Shown here in pieces: positions 1 through 6,702 of a stretch of DNA of 15,671 nt (its first letter is position 1; each line of letters begins with the position of its first letter). The notes under the pieces are model-generated. The model was not told where the DNA came from, did not search any database, and saw nothing but the letters and a program-made list of their open reading frames with translations. The stretch comes from Pseudolabrys sp. (GTDB lineage Bacteria > Pseudomonadota > Alphaproteobacteria > Rhizobiales > Xanthobacteraceae), in NCBI GenBank assembly GCA_019246455.1, contig JAFAQJ010000309.1:1-15671 (forward strand). The letters run 5' to 3'. Made by a program: the position numbers and the translations under genes.

Positions 1-121
1 AAATCCCCGACCGCGTGCGGCAAACCATCACGGGTAAAGTGTCCAGCGCCCGCACAATTTGAATCTCGCGCCCAGTGGCGCTCAAGCGTTTCCGTGGATC
101 TCGCTGCCGGGGGACGAGAAC
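1..121. other. Left edge, no supported gene
   Basis: This is the stretch between the window edge and the mutY stop codon. On the plus strand one frame is open from base 3 and stops with TGA at 60-62. It would be the last 19 residues of a gene entering from the left, convergent with mutY, but I do not recognise the peptide and it is too short to support. I see no terminator hairpin with a T run here. Confidence 0.3.
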
Positions 122-1288
122 TCACCGGTTCTTTGTCTTGCGCGCCGGCAGCTCAAACGCCTCGACGCCGAAGTTCAGGAGGCCATGCGCGATCACCTTG
201 CGCATCACGTTCGGCAAAGCCTCGCCCGCCAGGTCGGCGAGCTTGATCCAGCGCATGCCGTCCGGCGCGGCGGTTTTCTTCGGCACCGAAGCGGCGAACA
301 CCGTGAGCTCGAGCGGGAAATGCGTGAAGACATGCATCACCGCGCCGGCGCGGCGTTGCCAGTCGAGCGCGCCGAGTTGCGGCGCGGCCTTGCGGCCCTG
401 GTCGAGATTAAAGTCGGCCGACCAGTCCGAGCCCGGCACCTCGCTCATGGCGCCGAGCAGGCCTTTCTCGGCCCGCGTGCGCAACAGCACATAGCCATCC
501 TCACGCAGCGCGACGAAAGCCGCGCCGCGGCGCAGCGCGCCTTCCTTCTTGGGTGTCTTGCGCGGGAATGTCTCCTGGTCGCCGCGTTTGCGCGCCGCGC
601 ATGGCTCGCTCCACGGACACAGCACGCAGGCCGGCGACTTCGGTGTGCAGATCGTCGCGCCGAGATCCATCATCGCCTGCGCGAAGTCGCCGTGCCGCGA
701 TTGCGGCGAAATTGAATTTGTCAGTCGGCGGATTTCTGGCTTCGCCGCCGGCAGCGGCTGCTCGACGCGAAACAGCCGGGAGATGACCCGTTCAATGTTG
801 CCGTCCACGGCGACCACAGGCCGAGCAAAGGCGATAGATGCGATCATACCGGCGGTGTATGCACCGATCCCCGGCAGGCCGGCGAGCACATCCTCGTGCG
901 TCGGGAACAAGCCCCCGTGCCGCGCGACGACCGTCTGCGCGCAAGCGTGCAGATTGCGAGCGCGCGCGTAATAGCCCAACCCGGCCCAAGCCCTTAGGAC
1001 GTCGTCCAATTTCGCTTTGGCCAGCGCTTCGATGGTTGGCCATTGGCGGAGGAATTTCGCGAAATATGGCGCGACGGTTTTCACCGTGGTCTGCTGCAGC
1101 ATGGTCTCTGACAGCCAGACTCGATAAGGGTCTGATTTTTCTCCCTTTCTTGCCCGCCACGGCAAGACGCGCGCGTGTTTGTCGTACCAGGCGAGCAGCA
1201 CGCCTGGGTCTGGTTGCCGCTTCTGCGCGCTATTGTGCACACGCTTGTTCGTGCGCGGTTTTTTGGCGTTCGGCGATGCTAGAGTCAT
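122..1288 (-). CDS. mutY: A/G-specific adenine DNA glycosylase MutY
   Basis: This base-excision repair enzyme removes adenine mispaired with 8-oxoguanine. The protein is 388 residues. The HhH-GPD catalytic domain spans about residues 30-235. It has the catalytic Glu61 (SETMLQQT), the helix-hairpin-helix LPGIGAYTAG at 138-147 and the catalytic Asp162 (AVDGN). The 4Fe-4S cluster ligands C214, C221, C224 and C230 have the exact C-x6-C-x2-C-x5-C spacing. A NUDIX-like C-terminal domain (about 255-375) holds the FTH loop at 321-323, which matches the 8-oxoG-sensing FSH loop of E. coli MutY. The first 27 residues are basic and unconserved, so the true start may be further in, for example GTG at 1240. 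The ATG at 1288 has only a weak GAGAG ribosome site. The gene is divergent from the DUF721 gene with almost no space for promoters. Confidence 0.95.
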   Translation of the reverse strand: MTLASPNAKKPRTNKRVHNSAQKRQPDPGVLLAWYDKHARVLPWRARKGEKSDPYRVWLSETMLQQTTVKTVAPYFAKFLRQWPTIEALAKAKLDDVLRAWAGLGYYARARNLHACAQTVVARHGGLFPTHEDVLAGLPGIGAYTAGMIASIAFARPVVAVDGNIERVISRLFRVEQPLPAAKPEIRRLTNSISPQSRHGDFAQAMMDLGATICTPKSPACVLCPWSEPCAARKRGDQETFPRKTPKKEGALRRGAAFVALREDGYVLLRTRAEKGLLGAMSEVPGSDWSADFNLDQGRKAAPQLGALDWQRRAGAVMHVFTHFPLELTVFAASVPKKTAAPDGMRWIKLADLAGEALPNVMRKVIAHGLLNFGVEAFELPARKTKNR

Positions 1289-1318
1289 CGCGCTAACTCT
1301 CTCACAAGGTTGCGGTCT

Positions 1319-1798
1319 TTGGCGAAACCTTCGCGCAGTTTTCCCCGACCGTTATCCGAATTGCTCGGAGCAACGATCGCCGAGCGCTTTGCACAGCAGG
1401 GCTTTGCCTCGCGCGAATTGGTGACGCGCTGGGCCGACATTGTCGGCGCCGACATCGCCGCGCACTGCGAGCCACTGCGTATTCAATGGCCTCGCAACGC
1501 GGATACCGACGATCCAGAGCCGGCGACGCTGGTTTTGCGCGTCGAGGGACCGGCGGCGCTGGAAATCCAGCACCAGTCCGCGGTCATTCTCGAGCGGGTC
1601 AACCGCTTTTTCGGCTGGCAGGCGATCGGCTGCCTGGCCCTGCGGCAGGCTCCGCTGCGCAAGCGCAACAAGCCGAAACGGCCGGAGGCTCTGAACGAGG
1701 AGGAAGTCTCGCAGATCGCGGAAAAACTGCCGGAAATCGCCGACGATAGTCTGCGCACGGCGGTGGCGCGGCTCGGCGCCTCAGTCAAACGAAAGTGA
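1319..1798 (+). CDS. DUF721 (DciA-like) protein
   Basis: This is a small DUF721-family protein of 159 residues. The DUF721 core covers roughly residues 10-110, with the typical LVTRWADIVGADIAAHC segment and the following beta strands ending in LRVEGPAALEIQHQS. Family knowledge: DciA, the ancestral loader of the replicative DnaB helicase, belongs to DUF721. A helicase-loading role is therefore plausible but cannot be shown here. The C-terminal 50 residues are basic, then acidic, and probably flexible. Start choice: an in-frame TAA at 1294-1296 excludes any longer form. There are two TTG codons, at 1310 and 1319. AAGG at 1306-1309 touches the first but lies 9 bases from the second, so I favour 1319. 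The gene is followed after 108 bases by dsbA on the same strand. Confidence 0.85.
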   Translation: MAKPSRSFPRPLSELLGATIAERFAQQGFASRELVTRWADIVGADIAAHCEPLRIQWPRNADTDDPEPATLVLRVEGPAALEIQHQSAVILERVNRFFGWQAIGCLALRQAPLRKRNKPKRPEALNEEEVSQIAEKLPEIADDSLRTAVARLGASVKRK

Positions 1799-1906
1799 CC
1801 AAACACCTGCCCTTCGGTCATGACCTCACAATTGCCACGGTATCTGTTTCCGGATAGCCACATAATTCAAGGGAACCGCCAAGCCGGCCAAAGGAGCGTT
1901 TTGATT

Positions 1907-2560
1907 ATGAATCGCCGTGAGTTTTGCCAAACCACCGCCGGCCTAGCTCTTACCGCCGTATTTGCCAGCCTTATGCCGCTCGGCAGAACGCTGGCACAAA
2001 CCGTTGGCGCGGCCGAACTGATGCAGCCCAATCCGCTCGGCGAAATGGCGCTGGGTGACGCCAAAGCGCCGGTCACGATCATCGAATACGCCTCGATGAC
2101 CTGCCCGCACTGCGCACATTTCGCGGCGACGACCTGGCCGACGCTGAAGAAAGACTACGTCGACAAGGGCAAGGTGCGTTTCATCTTTCGCGAGTTTCCG
2201 CTCGACCCCCTTGCTGCCGCAGGCTTCATGCTGGCGCGTTGCGCGGCGAAGGACGACAGCGAAAAGTACTTCGTGATGATCGACACCTTGTTCGCGCAGC
2301 AAAAAACCTGGGTGGTGCAGCAGCCGCTCGCCCCGCTTAAGGTGATCGCCAAGCAGGCCGGCTTGAACGAAGACCAGTTCAACGAGTGTCTGACGAATCA
2401 GAAGCTGGTCGACGGGCTTGAAGCCTTGCGCGGACGCGCCGCCGAAAAGCTTGGTGTGAACTCGACTCCGACGTTTTTCATCAACGGGGAAAAGAAGGCC
2501 GGCGACCTATCGATGGAAGAGCTTACCAAGGCGATGGAGCCCTATCTCAAGGCAGGATAA
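1907..2560 (+). CDS. DsbA-family thiol:disulfide oxidoreductase, exported
   Basis: This is a 217-residue thioredoxin-fold protein that probably makes or rearranges disulfides in periplasmic proteins. It starts with a twin-arginine-like signal (NRREFCQ at residues 2-8, then a hydrophobic stretch to about 25 and a possible cleavage after LA-Q at 30/31). This suggests export in folded form by Tat. The active site is CPHC at 66-69, and the cis-proline loop is NSTPTFFING with Pro188. Both fit the DsbA/Thioredoxin_4 family that often has a Tat signal in alphaproteobacteria. The start is the ATG with AAAGGAG at 1890-1896. An upstream in-frame ATG at 1820 would put 29 extra residues before the signal and is unlikely. 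No DsbB-type partner is in the window. Further cysteines at residues 7, 112 and 161 are not part of the active site. Confidence 0.9.
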   Translation: MNRREFCQTTAGLALTAVFASLMPLGRTLAQTVGAAELMQPNPLGEMALGDAKAPVTIIEYASMTCPHCAHFAATTWPTLKKDYVDKGKVRFIFREFPLDPLAAAGFMLARCAAKDDSEKYFVMIDTLFAQQKTWVVQQPLAPLKVIAKQAGLNEDQFNECLTNQKLVDGLEALRGRAAEKLGVNSTPTFFINGEKKAGDLSMEELTKAMEPYLKAG

Positions 2561-2569
2561 GGGTTTTTT
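2540..2569 (+). terminator. Possible intrinsic terminator after dsbA
   Basis: CCCTATC (2540-2546) can pair with GATA (2556-2559) and GGG (2561-2563), with A2560 bulged. This leaves a 9-base loop and is followed at once by six T. The stem includes the dsbA stop codon TAA (2558-2560). The stem is short and imperfect, so the call is tentative. If real, smc would need its own promoter in the gap that follows. Confidence 0.4.
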
Positions 2570-2623
2570 GGCTCAGTTCTCAGGGCAAATAAGTCCCGAC
2601 CATCCCTCAAAATATGGCTGCCG

Positions 2624-2708
2624 GCCGCATCGGTCCTTAAACGTCTGGAAAACATCGCCGGGCAGTTGCTCCCGGCAGCCGCCCGATTCATTCTCCGCCC
2701 GATGCGGC
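2624..2708 (+). promoter_or_regulatory. Nested inverted repeats upstream of smc
   Basis: The 244-base gap between dsbA and smc has no gene. Within it, GCCGCATCGG (2624-2633) is a perfect 10-base inverted copy of CCGATGCGGC (2699-2708). The two arms enclose a smaller hairpin, GCCGGG (2657-2662) with CCCGGC (2671-2676) around an 8-base loop. If transcribed, this could fold into a long outer stem with an inner hairpin in the smc leader. Alternatively the repeat could be a protein-binding site pair. In a GC-rich gap of this size a 10-base match could still arise by chance, so function is not established. I see no clear -35/-10 promoter. Confidence 0.3.
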
Positions 2709-2804
2709 ATGTAACCCTGATTTGGCCGGGCCGTCGCCCGCCACGAGGATCGACTCGCTGTAATAACAAGAAGGCGCGCTCCGGCGCGAGGCAAGGCCAC
2801 AAGC

Positions 2805-5800
2805 ATGAAGCTCACTAAGCTTCGGCTGCTCGGATTCAAATCGTTCGTCGAACCCACCGACTTTCATATCGAGCCGGGCCTCACCGGCGTCGTCGGCCCT
2901 AACGGCTGCGGCAAGTCAAATCTTGTCGAAGCGTTGCGTTGGGTGATGGGCGAGTCATCCTACAAATCCATGCGCGCCTCGAGCATGGATGACGTGATTT
3001 TCTCCGGCTCGAACAATCGCCCGGCGCGCAACACCGCCGAAGTCGCGATCACAATCGACAACACAGAGCGTTCGGCGCCGGCTTCGTTCAACGATCAGGA
3101 GACGCTCGAAATCGCGCGCCGGATCGAGCGCGAAGCGGGTTCGACCTACCGTATCAACGGCAGCGAAGTCCGCGCCCGCGATGTGCAGATCATATTCGCG
3201 GACGCCTCTACCGGTTCCCGCTCGCCGGCGCTCGTCCATCAGGGGCGGATCGGCGAGATCATTCAGGCCAAGCCGGAACAGCGCCGCCGCGTCCTCGAAG
3301 AAGCCGCCGGCGTGGCCGGGCTTCACGCCCGTCGCCACGAAGCCGAATTGCGGCTCAAATCGGCCGAGACCAACCTGACGCGCGCCGAAGACGTCATCAA
3401 GCAGCTCGAAGCCCAGATGGACGGGCTGAAAAAGCAGGCCCGGCAAGCGGTTCGTTACCGGACCGTTTCCGCCCAGGTACGTAAGACCGAAGCGAGCCTG
3501 CTCCATATTCGCTGGACCGGCGCCAATGCTGAAGTCGCGGGCGCAGAACAAGCCAAGAGCGACGGCGTGCAGATGGTCGCGCAACGCACCGCGGAGCAGA
3601 CGGCAGCGGCAACAAGACAGGCCGAAATTTCGGCGGGGCTGCCTGCCTTGCGCGAGACCGAAGCGCGCGCGGCCGCCGCGCTTCACCGACTGAACCTCGC
3701 GCAGCAGGAGCTCGATCGCGAGGAACAACGCGCCAAAGACCGCATTACGGAACTCGATCTGCGTGCCGTCCAATTCGCCACTGACGCCGACCGCGAACGC
3801 AAATTGTCGGCGGACGCCGACGCGGCGTTGGCGAGACTGGCGGCGGAAGAGGAAACCTTAAGGCGCGAGGCGCATGAAAACGCCGGGCGGCGCACCGGCA
3901 TCGATGCGCGGGTGAATGAGGCTGACGCAGCACTGAACGCAGCCGAAAAGGTCTTCGCCGATCTGACCGCCGAACTCGCGGATCTCACCGCCAAGCGCAA
4001 TCAATTCGAGACTGCCGCCCGCGAGCACGGCGAGCGCATCGAGCGCATTAACGCCGAAATCGCCGACATCGAACGCGAAGTTGCAACGCTGCACAGTGAA
4101 GGCGGGGCGATTACCGCTGCGGTGGAAACCACACAGGCTGCGCTAAGCGAGGCCGCTACGGCTGCTATCGCCGCCGAAACCGAGCGCAACAAATTGCGCG
4201 AGGAGGTCGAGAGCGCCCGCGCGGCAGTAACGGAAGCCGAGCGCGCGACGCAACGGCTCGATACCGAAGCCAAAACGCTGTCCAAGGTGCTGGCCGTCGA
4301 AACTCGTAATCTGTGGCCGCCAGTGATCGACCACATTTCCGTTGAGAAGGGCTACGAGCGCGCGCTGGGCGCCGTCCTCGGCGACGATCTCGATGCACCG
4401 GTCGATCCCTCGGCCCCGATGCGCTGGAGTGACGTCTCGGCTGACCCGTCTGATCCCGCGCTGCCCCAAGGAGCGATGCCACTCGCCGCACATGTTCAGG
4501 CGCCAGCAGCATTGGCCCGCCGCCTGGCGCAAATTGGCGTGGTCGACAAGGCCAAGGGTAACGAACTCGCCGCGCATCTTAAAACCGGTCAACGTCTCGT
4601 GTCGCTCGAAGGCGACGTGTGGCGCTGGGACGGCTTTGTCGCCGCCGCCCACGCCCCGACCGGTGCTGCCCGCCGCCTCGCGCAGCGCACCCGACTCGCC
4701 GAGATCGAAGCCGAACTGGCTCCGGCCCGTGCCGAACTTGATACGCATCGTGCGGCGCTCGAAACGGCGCAAGCTGCATTCCAGGCTGCCGGCGAGGCCG
4801 AAACCAACGCCCGTTCGCGCGAACGCGACCTCAATCGGCAAACCTCGCGGCTTTCAGCGCTGAGCGAGGCCCATTCGCGCCTGATTGCAAGCCGTGAGGA
4901 AGCACTCGCTGCTGTCCAAGATGCAGATCGAGCATTGGCGGCCCTTGCCCCGGCGGCCGAGATCGAAGGCAAGCTTAATTCGATCCGCGAAGACATCACC
5001 AGCAAGCGCGCGCGGCTTGCGGAAGTCCGCGCCGAGCAGCAAGCGATCGCGCGCGAGGCCGAGATCGCCGATCGCAGGCTGCAAGTAATCGCGACCGATG
5101 CGGCGGCGTGGAACGAGCGCCGCGATAGCGCCGGCGCGCAGATCGCAACACTCGAACAACGCATCAATGATGCCAAGCGCGAGCGCACCGAACTCGAGAA
5201 CGCGCCCGCGGCCTTTGCCGAGAAACGCAGCGCACTGATCACCGAAATCGAAGGCGCCGAAGCCAATCGCCGCGCCGCCGCGGACCGTTTGCAAGAGGGC
5301 GAAAACGCGCTCGCTGAGGCCGACCGCGACGCGCGGGCCGCGCTCGAAGCGGCCAGTGCCGCGCGCGAAGAATTGGCGCGTGCCGAGGAGCGGTTTGGCG
5401 CGGCGCAGCGGCGTCTCTCGGACGTCGGCCGCGAAATTCACGATATGCTGGAGATCGCGCCTCCGGCGCTCGCCGAACTCGCCGGTATCAAGGACGGCGA
5501 CACCTTGCCGGACGTCGCCGACGTCGAGGCGACGCTCGAGCGCCTACGGCGTGAACGCGAGCGACTCGGTGCGGTCAACCTGCGTGCCGAAGAAGAGCTG
5601 CGCGAGATCGAAGAGCAGCACGGCAAGCTGGCGGCAGAGCGCGACGACCTCGTGCAGGCCATCTCGAAACTGCGGCAGGGTATTCAGAGCCTCAACCGCG
5701 AGGCACGCGAAAGACTGCTTGCGTCCTTCGAGAAAGTGAATGCCCACTTTCAGGAACTCTTCACCAGTCTGTTCGGCGGCGGCAACGCCGAACTGAAACT

Positions 5801-6191
5801 GATCGAGAGCGACGATCCCCTCGAAGCCGGTCTCGAAATTTTCGCCAAGCCGCCGGGCAAGAAACCAACGACTTTGTCGCTGCTGTCGGGCGGCGAGCAA
5901 GCGCTCACGGCGCTGGCGCTGATCTTCGCGGTGTTCCTCACCAATCCGGCGCCGATCTGTGTGCTCGACGAAGTCGATGCGCCACTCGATGATCACAACG
6001 TCGAGCGGTTCTGCGACCTGCTGCACGATATGACCAAATCGACCGACACGCGGTTCGTGATCATCACCCACAATCCGATTACGATGGCGCGGATGAGCCG
6101 GCTGTACGGCGTGACGATGGCCGAACGCGGCGTGTCGCAGCTTGTTTCGGTCGATCTCGAGGCTGCAGTCCGCTTCCGCGAAGCGAGCTAG
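2805..6191 (+). CDS. smc: Chromosome segregation protein SMC
   Basis: This ATPase forms the core of the SMC-ScpAB condensin that organises and helps separate the chromosome. At 1128 residues it has usual full length. The N-terminal head has Walker A GPNGCGKSN at residues 31-39. Two long coiled-coil arms, rich in Ala, Glu and Arg, flank a hinge at about residues 500-610 (from LWPPVIDHIS to GDVWRWDGF). The C-terminal head has the signature LSGGEQ at 1027-1032 and Walker B ICVLDEVDAPLDD with Asp1055 and Glu1056. The start ATG has AAGG at 2793-2796, 8 bases away, and the ORF begins with the standard MKLTKLRLLGFKSF. ScpA and ScpB are not in the window. The stop codon TAG overlaps the stop codon of the convergent small gene. 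No disruption is seen. Confidence 0.97.
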   Translation: MKLTKLRLLGFKSFVEPTDFHIEPGLTGVVGPNGCGKSNLVEALRWVMGESSYKSMRASSMDDVIFSGSNNRPARNTAEVAITIDNTERSAPASFNDQETLEIARRIEREAGSTYRINGSEVRARDVQIIFADASTGSRSPALVHQGRIGEIIQAKPEQRRRVLEEAAGVAGLHARRHEAELRLKSAETNLTRAEDVIKQLEAQMDGLKKQARQAVRYRTVSAQVRKTEASLLHIRWTGANAEVAGAEQAKSDGVQMVAQRTAEQTAAATRQAEISAGLPALRETEARAAAALHRLNLAQQELDREEQRAKDRITELDLRAVQFATDADRERKLSADADAALARLAAEEETLRREAHENAGRRTGIDARVNEADAALNAAEKVFADLTAELADLTAKRNQFETAAREHGERIERINAEIADIEREVATLHSEGGAITAAVETTQAALSEAATAAIAAETERNKLREEVESARAAVTEAERATQRLDTEAKTLSKVLAVETRNLWPPVIDHISVEKGYERALGAVLGDDLDAPVDPSAPMRWSDVSADPSDPALPQGAMPLAAHVQAPAALARRLAQIGVVDKAKGNELAAHLKTGQRLVSLEGDVWRWDGFVAAAHAPTGAARRLAQRTRLAEIEAELAPARAELDTHRAALETAQAAFQAAGEAETNARSRERDLNRQTSRLSALSEAHSRLIASREEALAAVQDADRALAALAPAAEIEGKLNSIREDITSKRARLAEVRAEQQAIAREAEIADRRLQVIATDAAAWNERRDSAGAQIATLEQRINDAKRERTELENAPAAFAEKRSALITEIEGAEANRRAAADRLQEGENALAEADRDARAALEAASAAREELARAEERFGAAQRRLSDVGREIHDMLEIAPPALAELAGIKDGDTLPDVADVEATLERLRRERERLGAVNLRAEEELREIEEQHGKLAAERDDLVQAISKLRQGIQSLNREARERLLASFEKVNAHFQELFTSLFGGGNAELKLIESDDPLEAGLEIFAKPPGKKPTTLSLLSGGEQALTALALIFAVFLTNPAPICVLDEVDAPLDDHNVERFCDLLHDMTKSTDTRFVIITHNPITMARMSRLYGVTMAERGVSQLVSVDLEAAVRFREAS

Positions 6192-6400
6192 CCGGAAACG
6201 CGCGGCGAGCGCAGGACGCCGAGCGGCCGCTCACCCGCAAGCCAAGCCGAGCTGGTGAGCCAAAGATGCTCTTGTCCGCAGGACGGGCAGTTCATCCGGC
6301 CGGCAATCTTTGGCAGTTTACGAAAAACAGCCGATTCCGTTTCGATTTCGGTCGACACGGCCATGCCGGTATTGGGGCACCTGATCATCACAGAGCTCAT
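6188..6400 (-). CDS. Small CxxC putative metal-binding protein
   Basis: This is a 70-residue protein of unknown function. It has one early cysteine in MIRCPNTG (Cys8), a CPSCG knuckle (Cys38, Cys41) and His45 in the QEHLW motif. A Cys, CxxC and His set could bind zinc, but four ligands in this order is my inference. Short proteins with an RCPNTG and CPxCGxxHxW pattern are, as I recall, common in Rhizobiales and uncharacterised. The start is the ATG at 6400, because GGAGG lies four bases upstream on the minus strand. A longer form from 6445 lacks such a site, and the internal ATG at 6388 is too far from it. The gene is convergent with smc and the stop codons overlap. It is too short for function by domain, but the motif and ribosome site make it a likely real gene. 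Confidence 0.7.
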   Translation of the reverse strand: MSSVMIRCPNTGMAVSTEIETESAVFRKLPKIAGRMNCPSCGQEHLWLTSSAWLAGERPLGVLRSPRVSG

Positions 6401-6505
6401 GGAGCCTCCGGACCGGTTCAGACCCACAGGAAAGCCTATGTCCATGACCGCCGGACGACGGCCGACCTATCCCCCAAATATTCTGGCAAAAGACGACAGA
6501 AGGCC

Positions 6506-6530
6506 GGAACCAAACCCGAAAGCCGCCGTT
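6506..6530 (+). promoter_or_regulatory. EcfG-type general stress promoter (candidate)
   Basis: GGAAC at 6506-6510 and CGTT at 6527-6530 are separated by exactly 16 bases. This matches the known consensus of EcfG/RpoE2/SigT sigma factors, which run the general stress response in alphaproteobacteria (GGAAC, 16-17 bases, CGTT). It lies in the gap between the minus-strand small gene and lemA, on the plus strand, about 10 bases before the start of a predicted small RNA. No other properly spaced copy was found in the gaps I checked. Nine fixed bases at the right spacing in a gap and in front of a terminated RNA make it a good candidate, not a proof. Confidence 0.55.
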
Positions 6531-6536
6531 AATGGC

Positions 6537-6621
6537 CCGTGAACAGCTGTCGGGTGGCTCCCCCCTTCCCCCCATAAGCCACCAGGCATCGAGCCCCGGG
6601 TCTCAGGCCCGGGGCTTTTTT
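6537..6621 (+). ncRNA. Candidate small RNA with C-rich loop
   Basis: This is a predicted RNA of about 85 nt. Its 5' end is inferred from the promoter-like motif 7-10 bases upstream, and its 3' end from the T run. It holds a 7-base-pair stem, GGTGGCT (6553-6559) with AGCCACC (6577-6583). The 17-base loop consists of six C, two T, six C and ATA. A strong terminator hairpin follows directly. No ORF with a ribosome site fits here, and it is not a tRNA, SRP RNA, 6S RNA or tmRNA as far as I can read it. C-rich exposed loops are known in alphaproteobacterial small RNAs that bind G-rich Shine-Dalgarno regions. GsrN of Caulobacter, also driven by the stress sigma factor, is one example. Similar action here is inference. 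The exact 5' end is uncertain by several bases. Confidence 0.5.
6592..6621 (+). terminator. Strong intrinsic terminator
   Basis: AGCCCCGGG (6592-6600) pairs perfectly with CCCGGGGCT (6608-6616) around a 7-base loop, and is followed by a run of six T (6616-6621). The T run fixes its direction as plus. It sits 400 bases beyond the smc stop and before lemA. It therefore most simply ends a plus-strand transcript that starts in this gap, and it separates lemA from upstream transcription. Confidence 0.85.
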
Positions 6622-6669
6622 CGCCCCGGCGACACCTGCCGCACTCCCGTCATCTGGGCTAGGTTTTCT

Positions 6670-6688
6670 CGATCCGGAACTCGGATCG
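6670..6688 (+). promoter_or_regulatory. Inverted repeat before lemA ribosome site
   Basis: CGATCCG (6670-6676) and CGGATCG (6682-6688) form a perfect 7-base inverted repeat with a 5-base spacer. It ends two bases before the lemA Shine-Dalgarno GAGGG (6691-6695). It could be an operator for a dimeric regulator, or an mRNA hairpin affecting ribosome access. There is no T run, so it is not a terminator. No promoter hexamers are clear between the upstream terminator and this element. Confidence 0.4.
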
Positions 6689-6702
6689 CAGAGGGAATAT
6701 CT

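Noticed and set aside
3..62. Possible C-terminal end of a plus-strand gene entering from the left
   Set aside because: Only 19 residues are visible and I do not recognise them; open frames this short are expected by chance.
59..715. Long plus-strand open frame antisense to mutY
   Set aside because: It lies opposite a gene with all MutY catalytic and cluster residues, has no recognisable domain, and its Arg/Ala-rich composition is typical of a GC-rich shadow frame.
1872..1900. GGAAC and CGTT before dsbA as a stress promoter
   Set aside because: The spacing is 20 bases rather than 16-17, and CGTT overlaps the region just after the dsbA ribosome site.
2685..2756. Two GANTC sites (2685-2689 and 2752-2756) upstream of smc as CcrM cell-cycle methylation signals
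   Set aside because: About one to two sites are expected by chance in a gap this size, and GANTC also occurs regularly within genes here, so the clustering is not notable.
6537..6621. The hairpin-terminator unit as a tRNA, SRP RNA, 6S RNA or tmRNA
   Set aside because: There is no cloverleaf or CCA end, no SRP GGAAGG/AGCAGCC core, no long 6S bubble and no tmRNA tag frame; it is also too short for 6S or tmRNA.
6676..6680. GGAAC inside the lemA inverted repeat as a second stress promoter
   Set aside because: At 16-17 bases downstream there is ATAT or similar, not CGTT, and the lemA ribosome site would lie inside the promoter.
6532..6702. Longer N-terminus for LemA starting at 6532
   Set aside because: It would read through a strong terminator, has no ribosome site and adds sequence unlike LemA proteins; the ATG at 6703 has a good site and begins the membrane segment.
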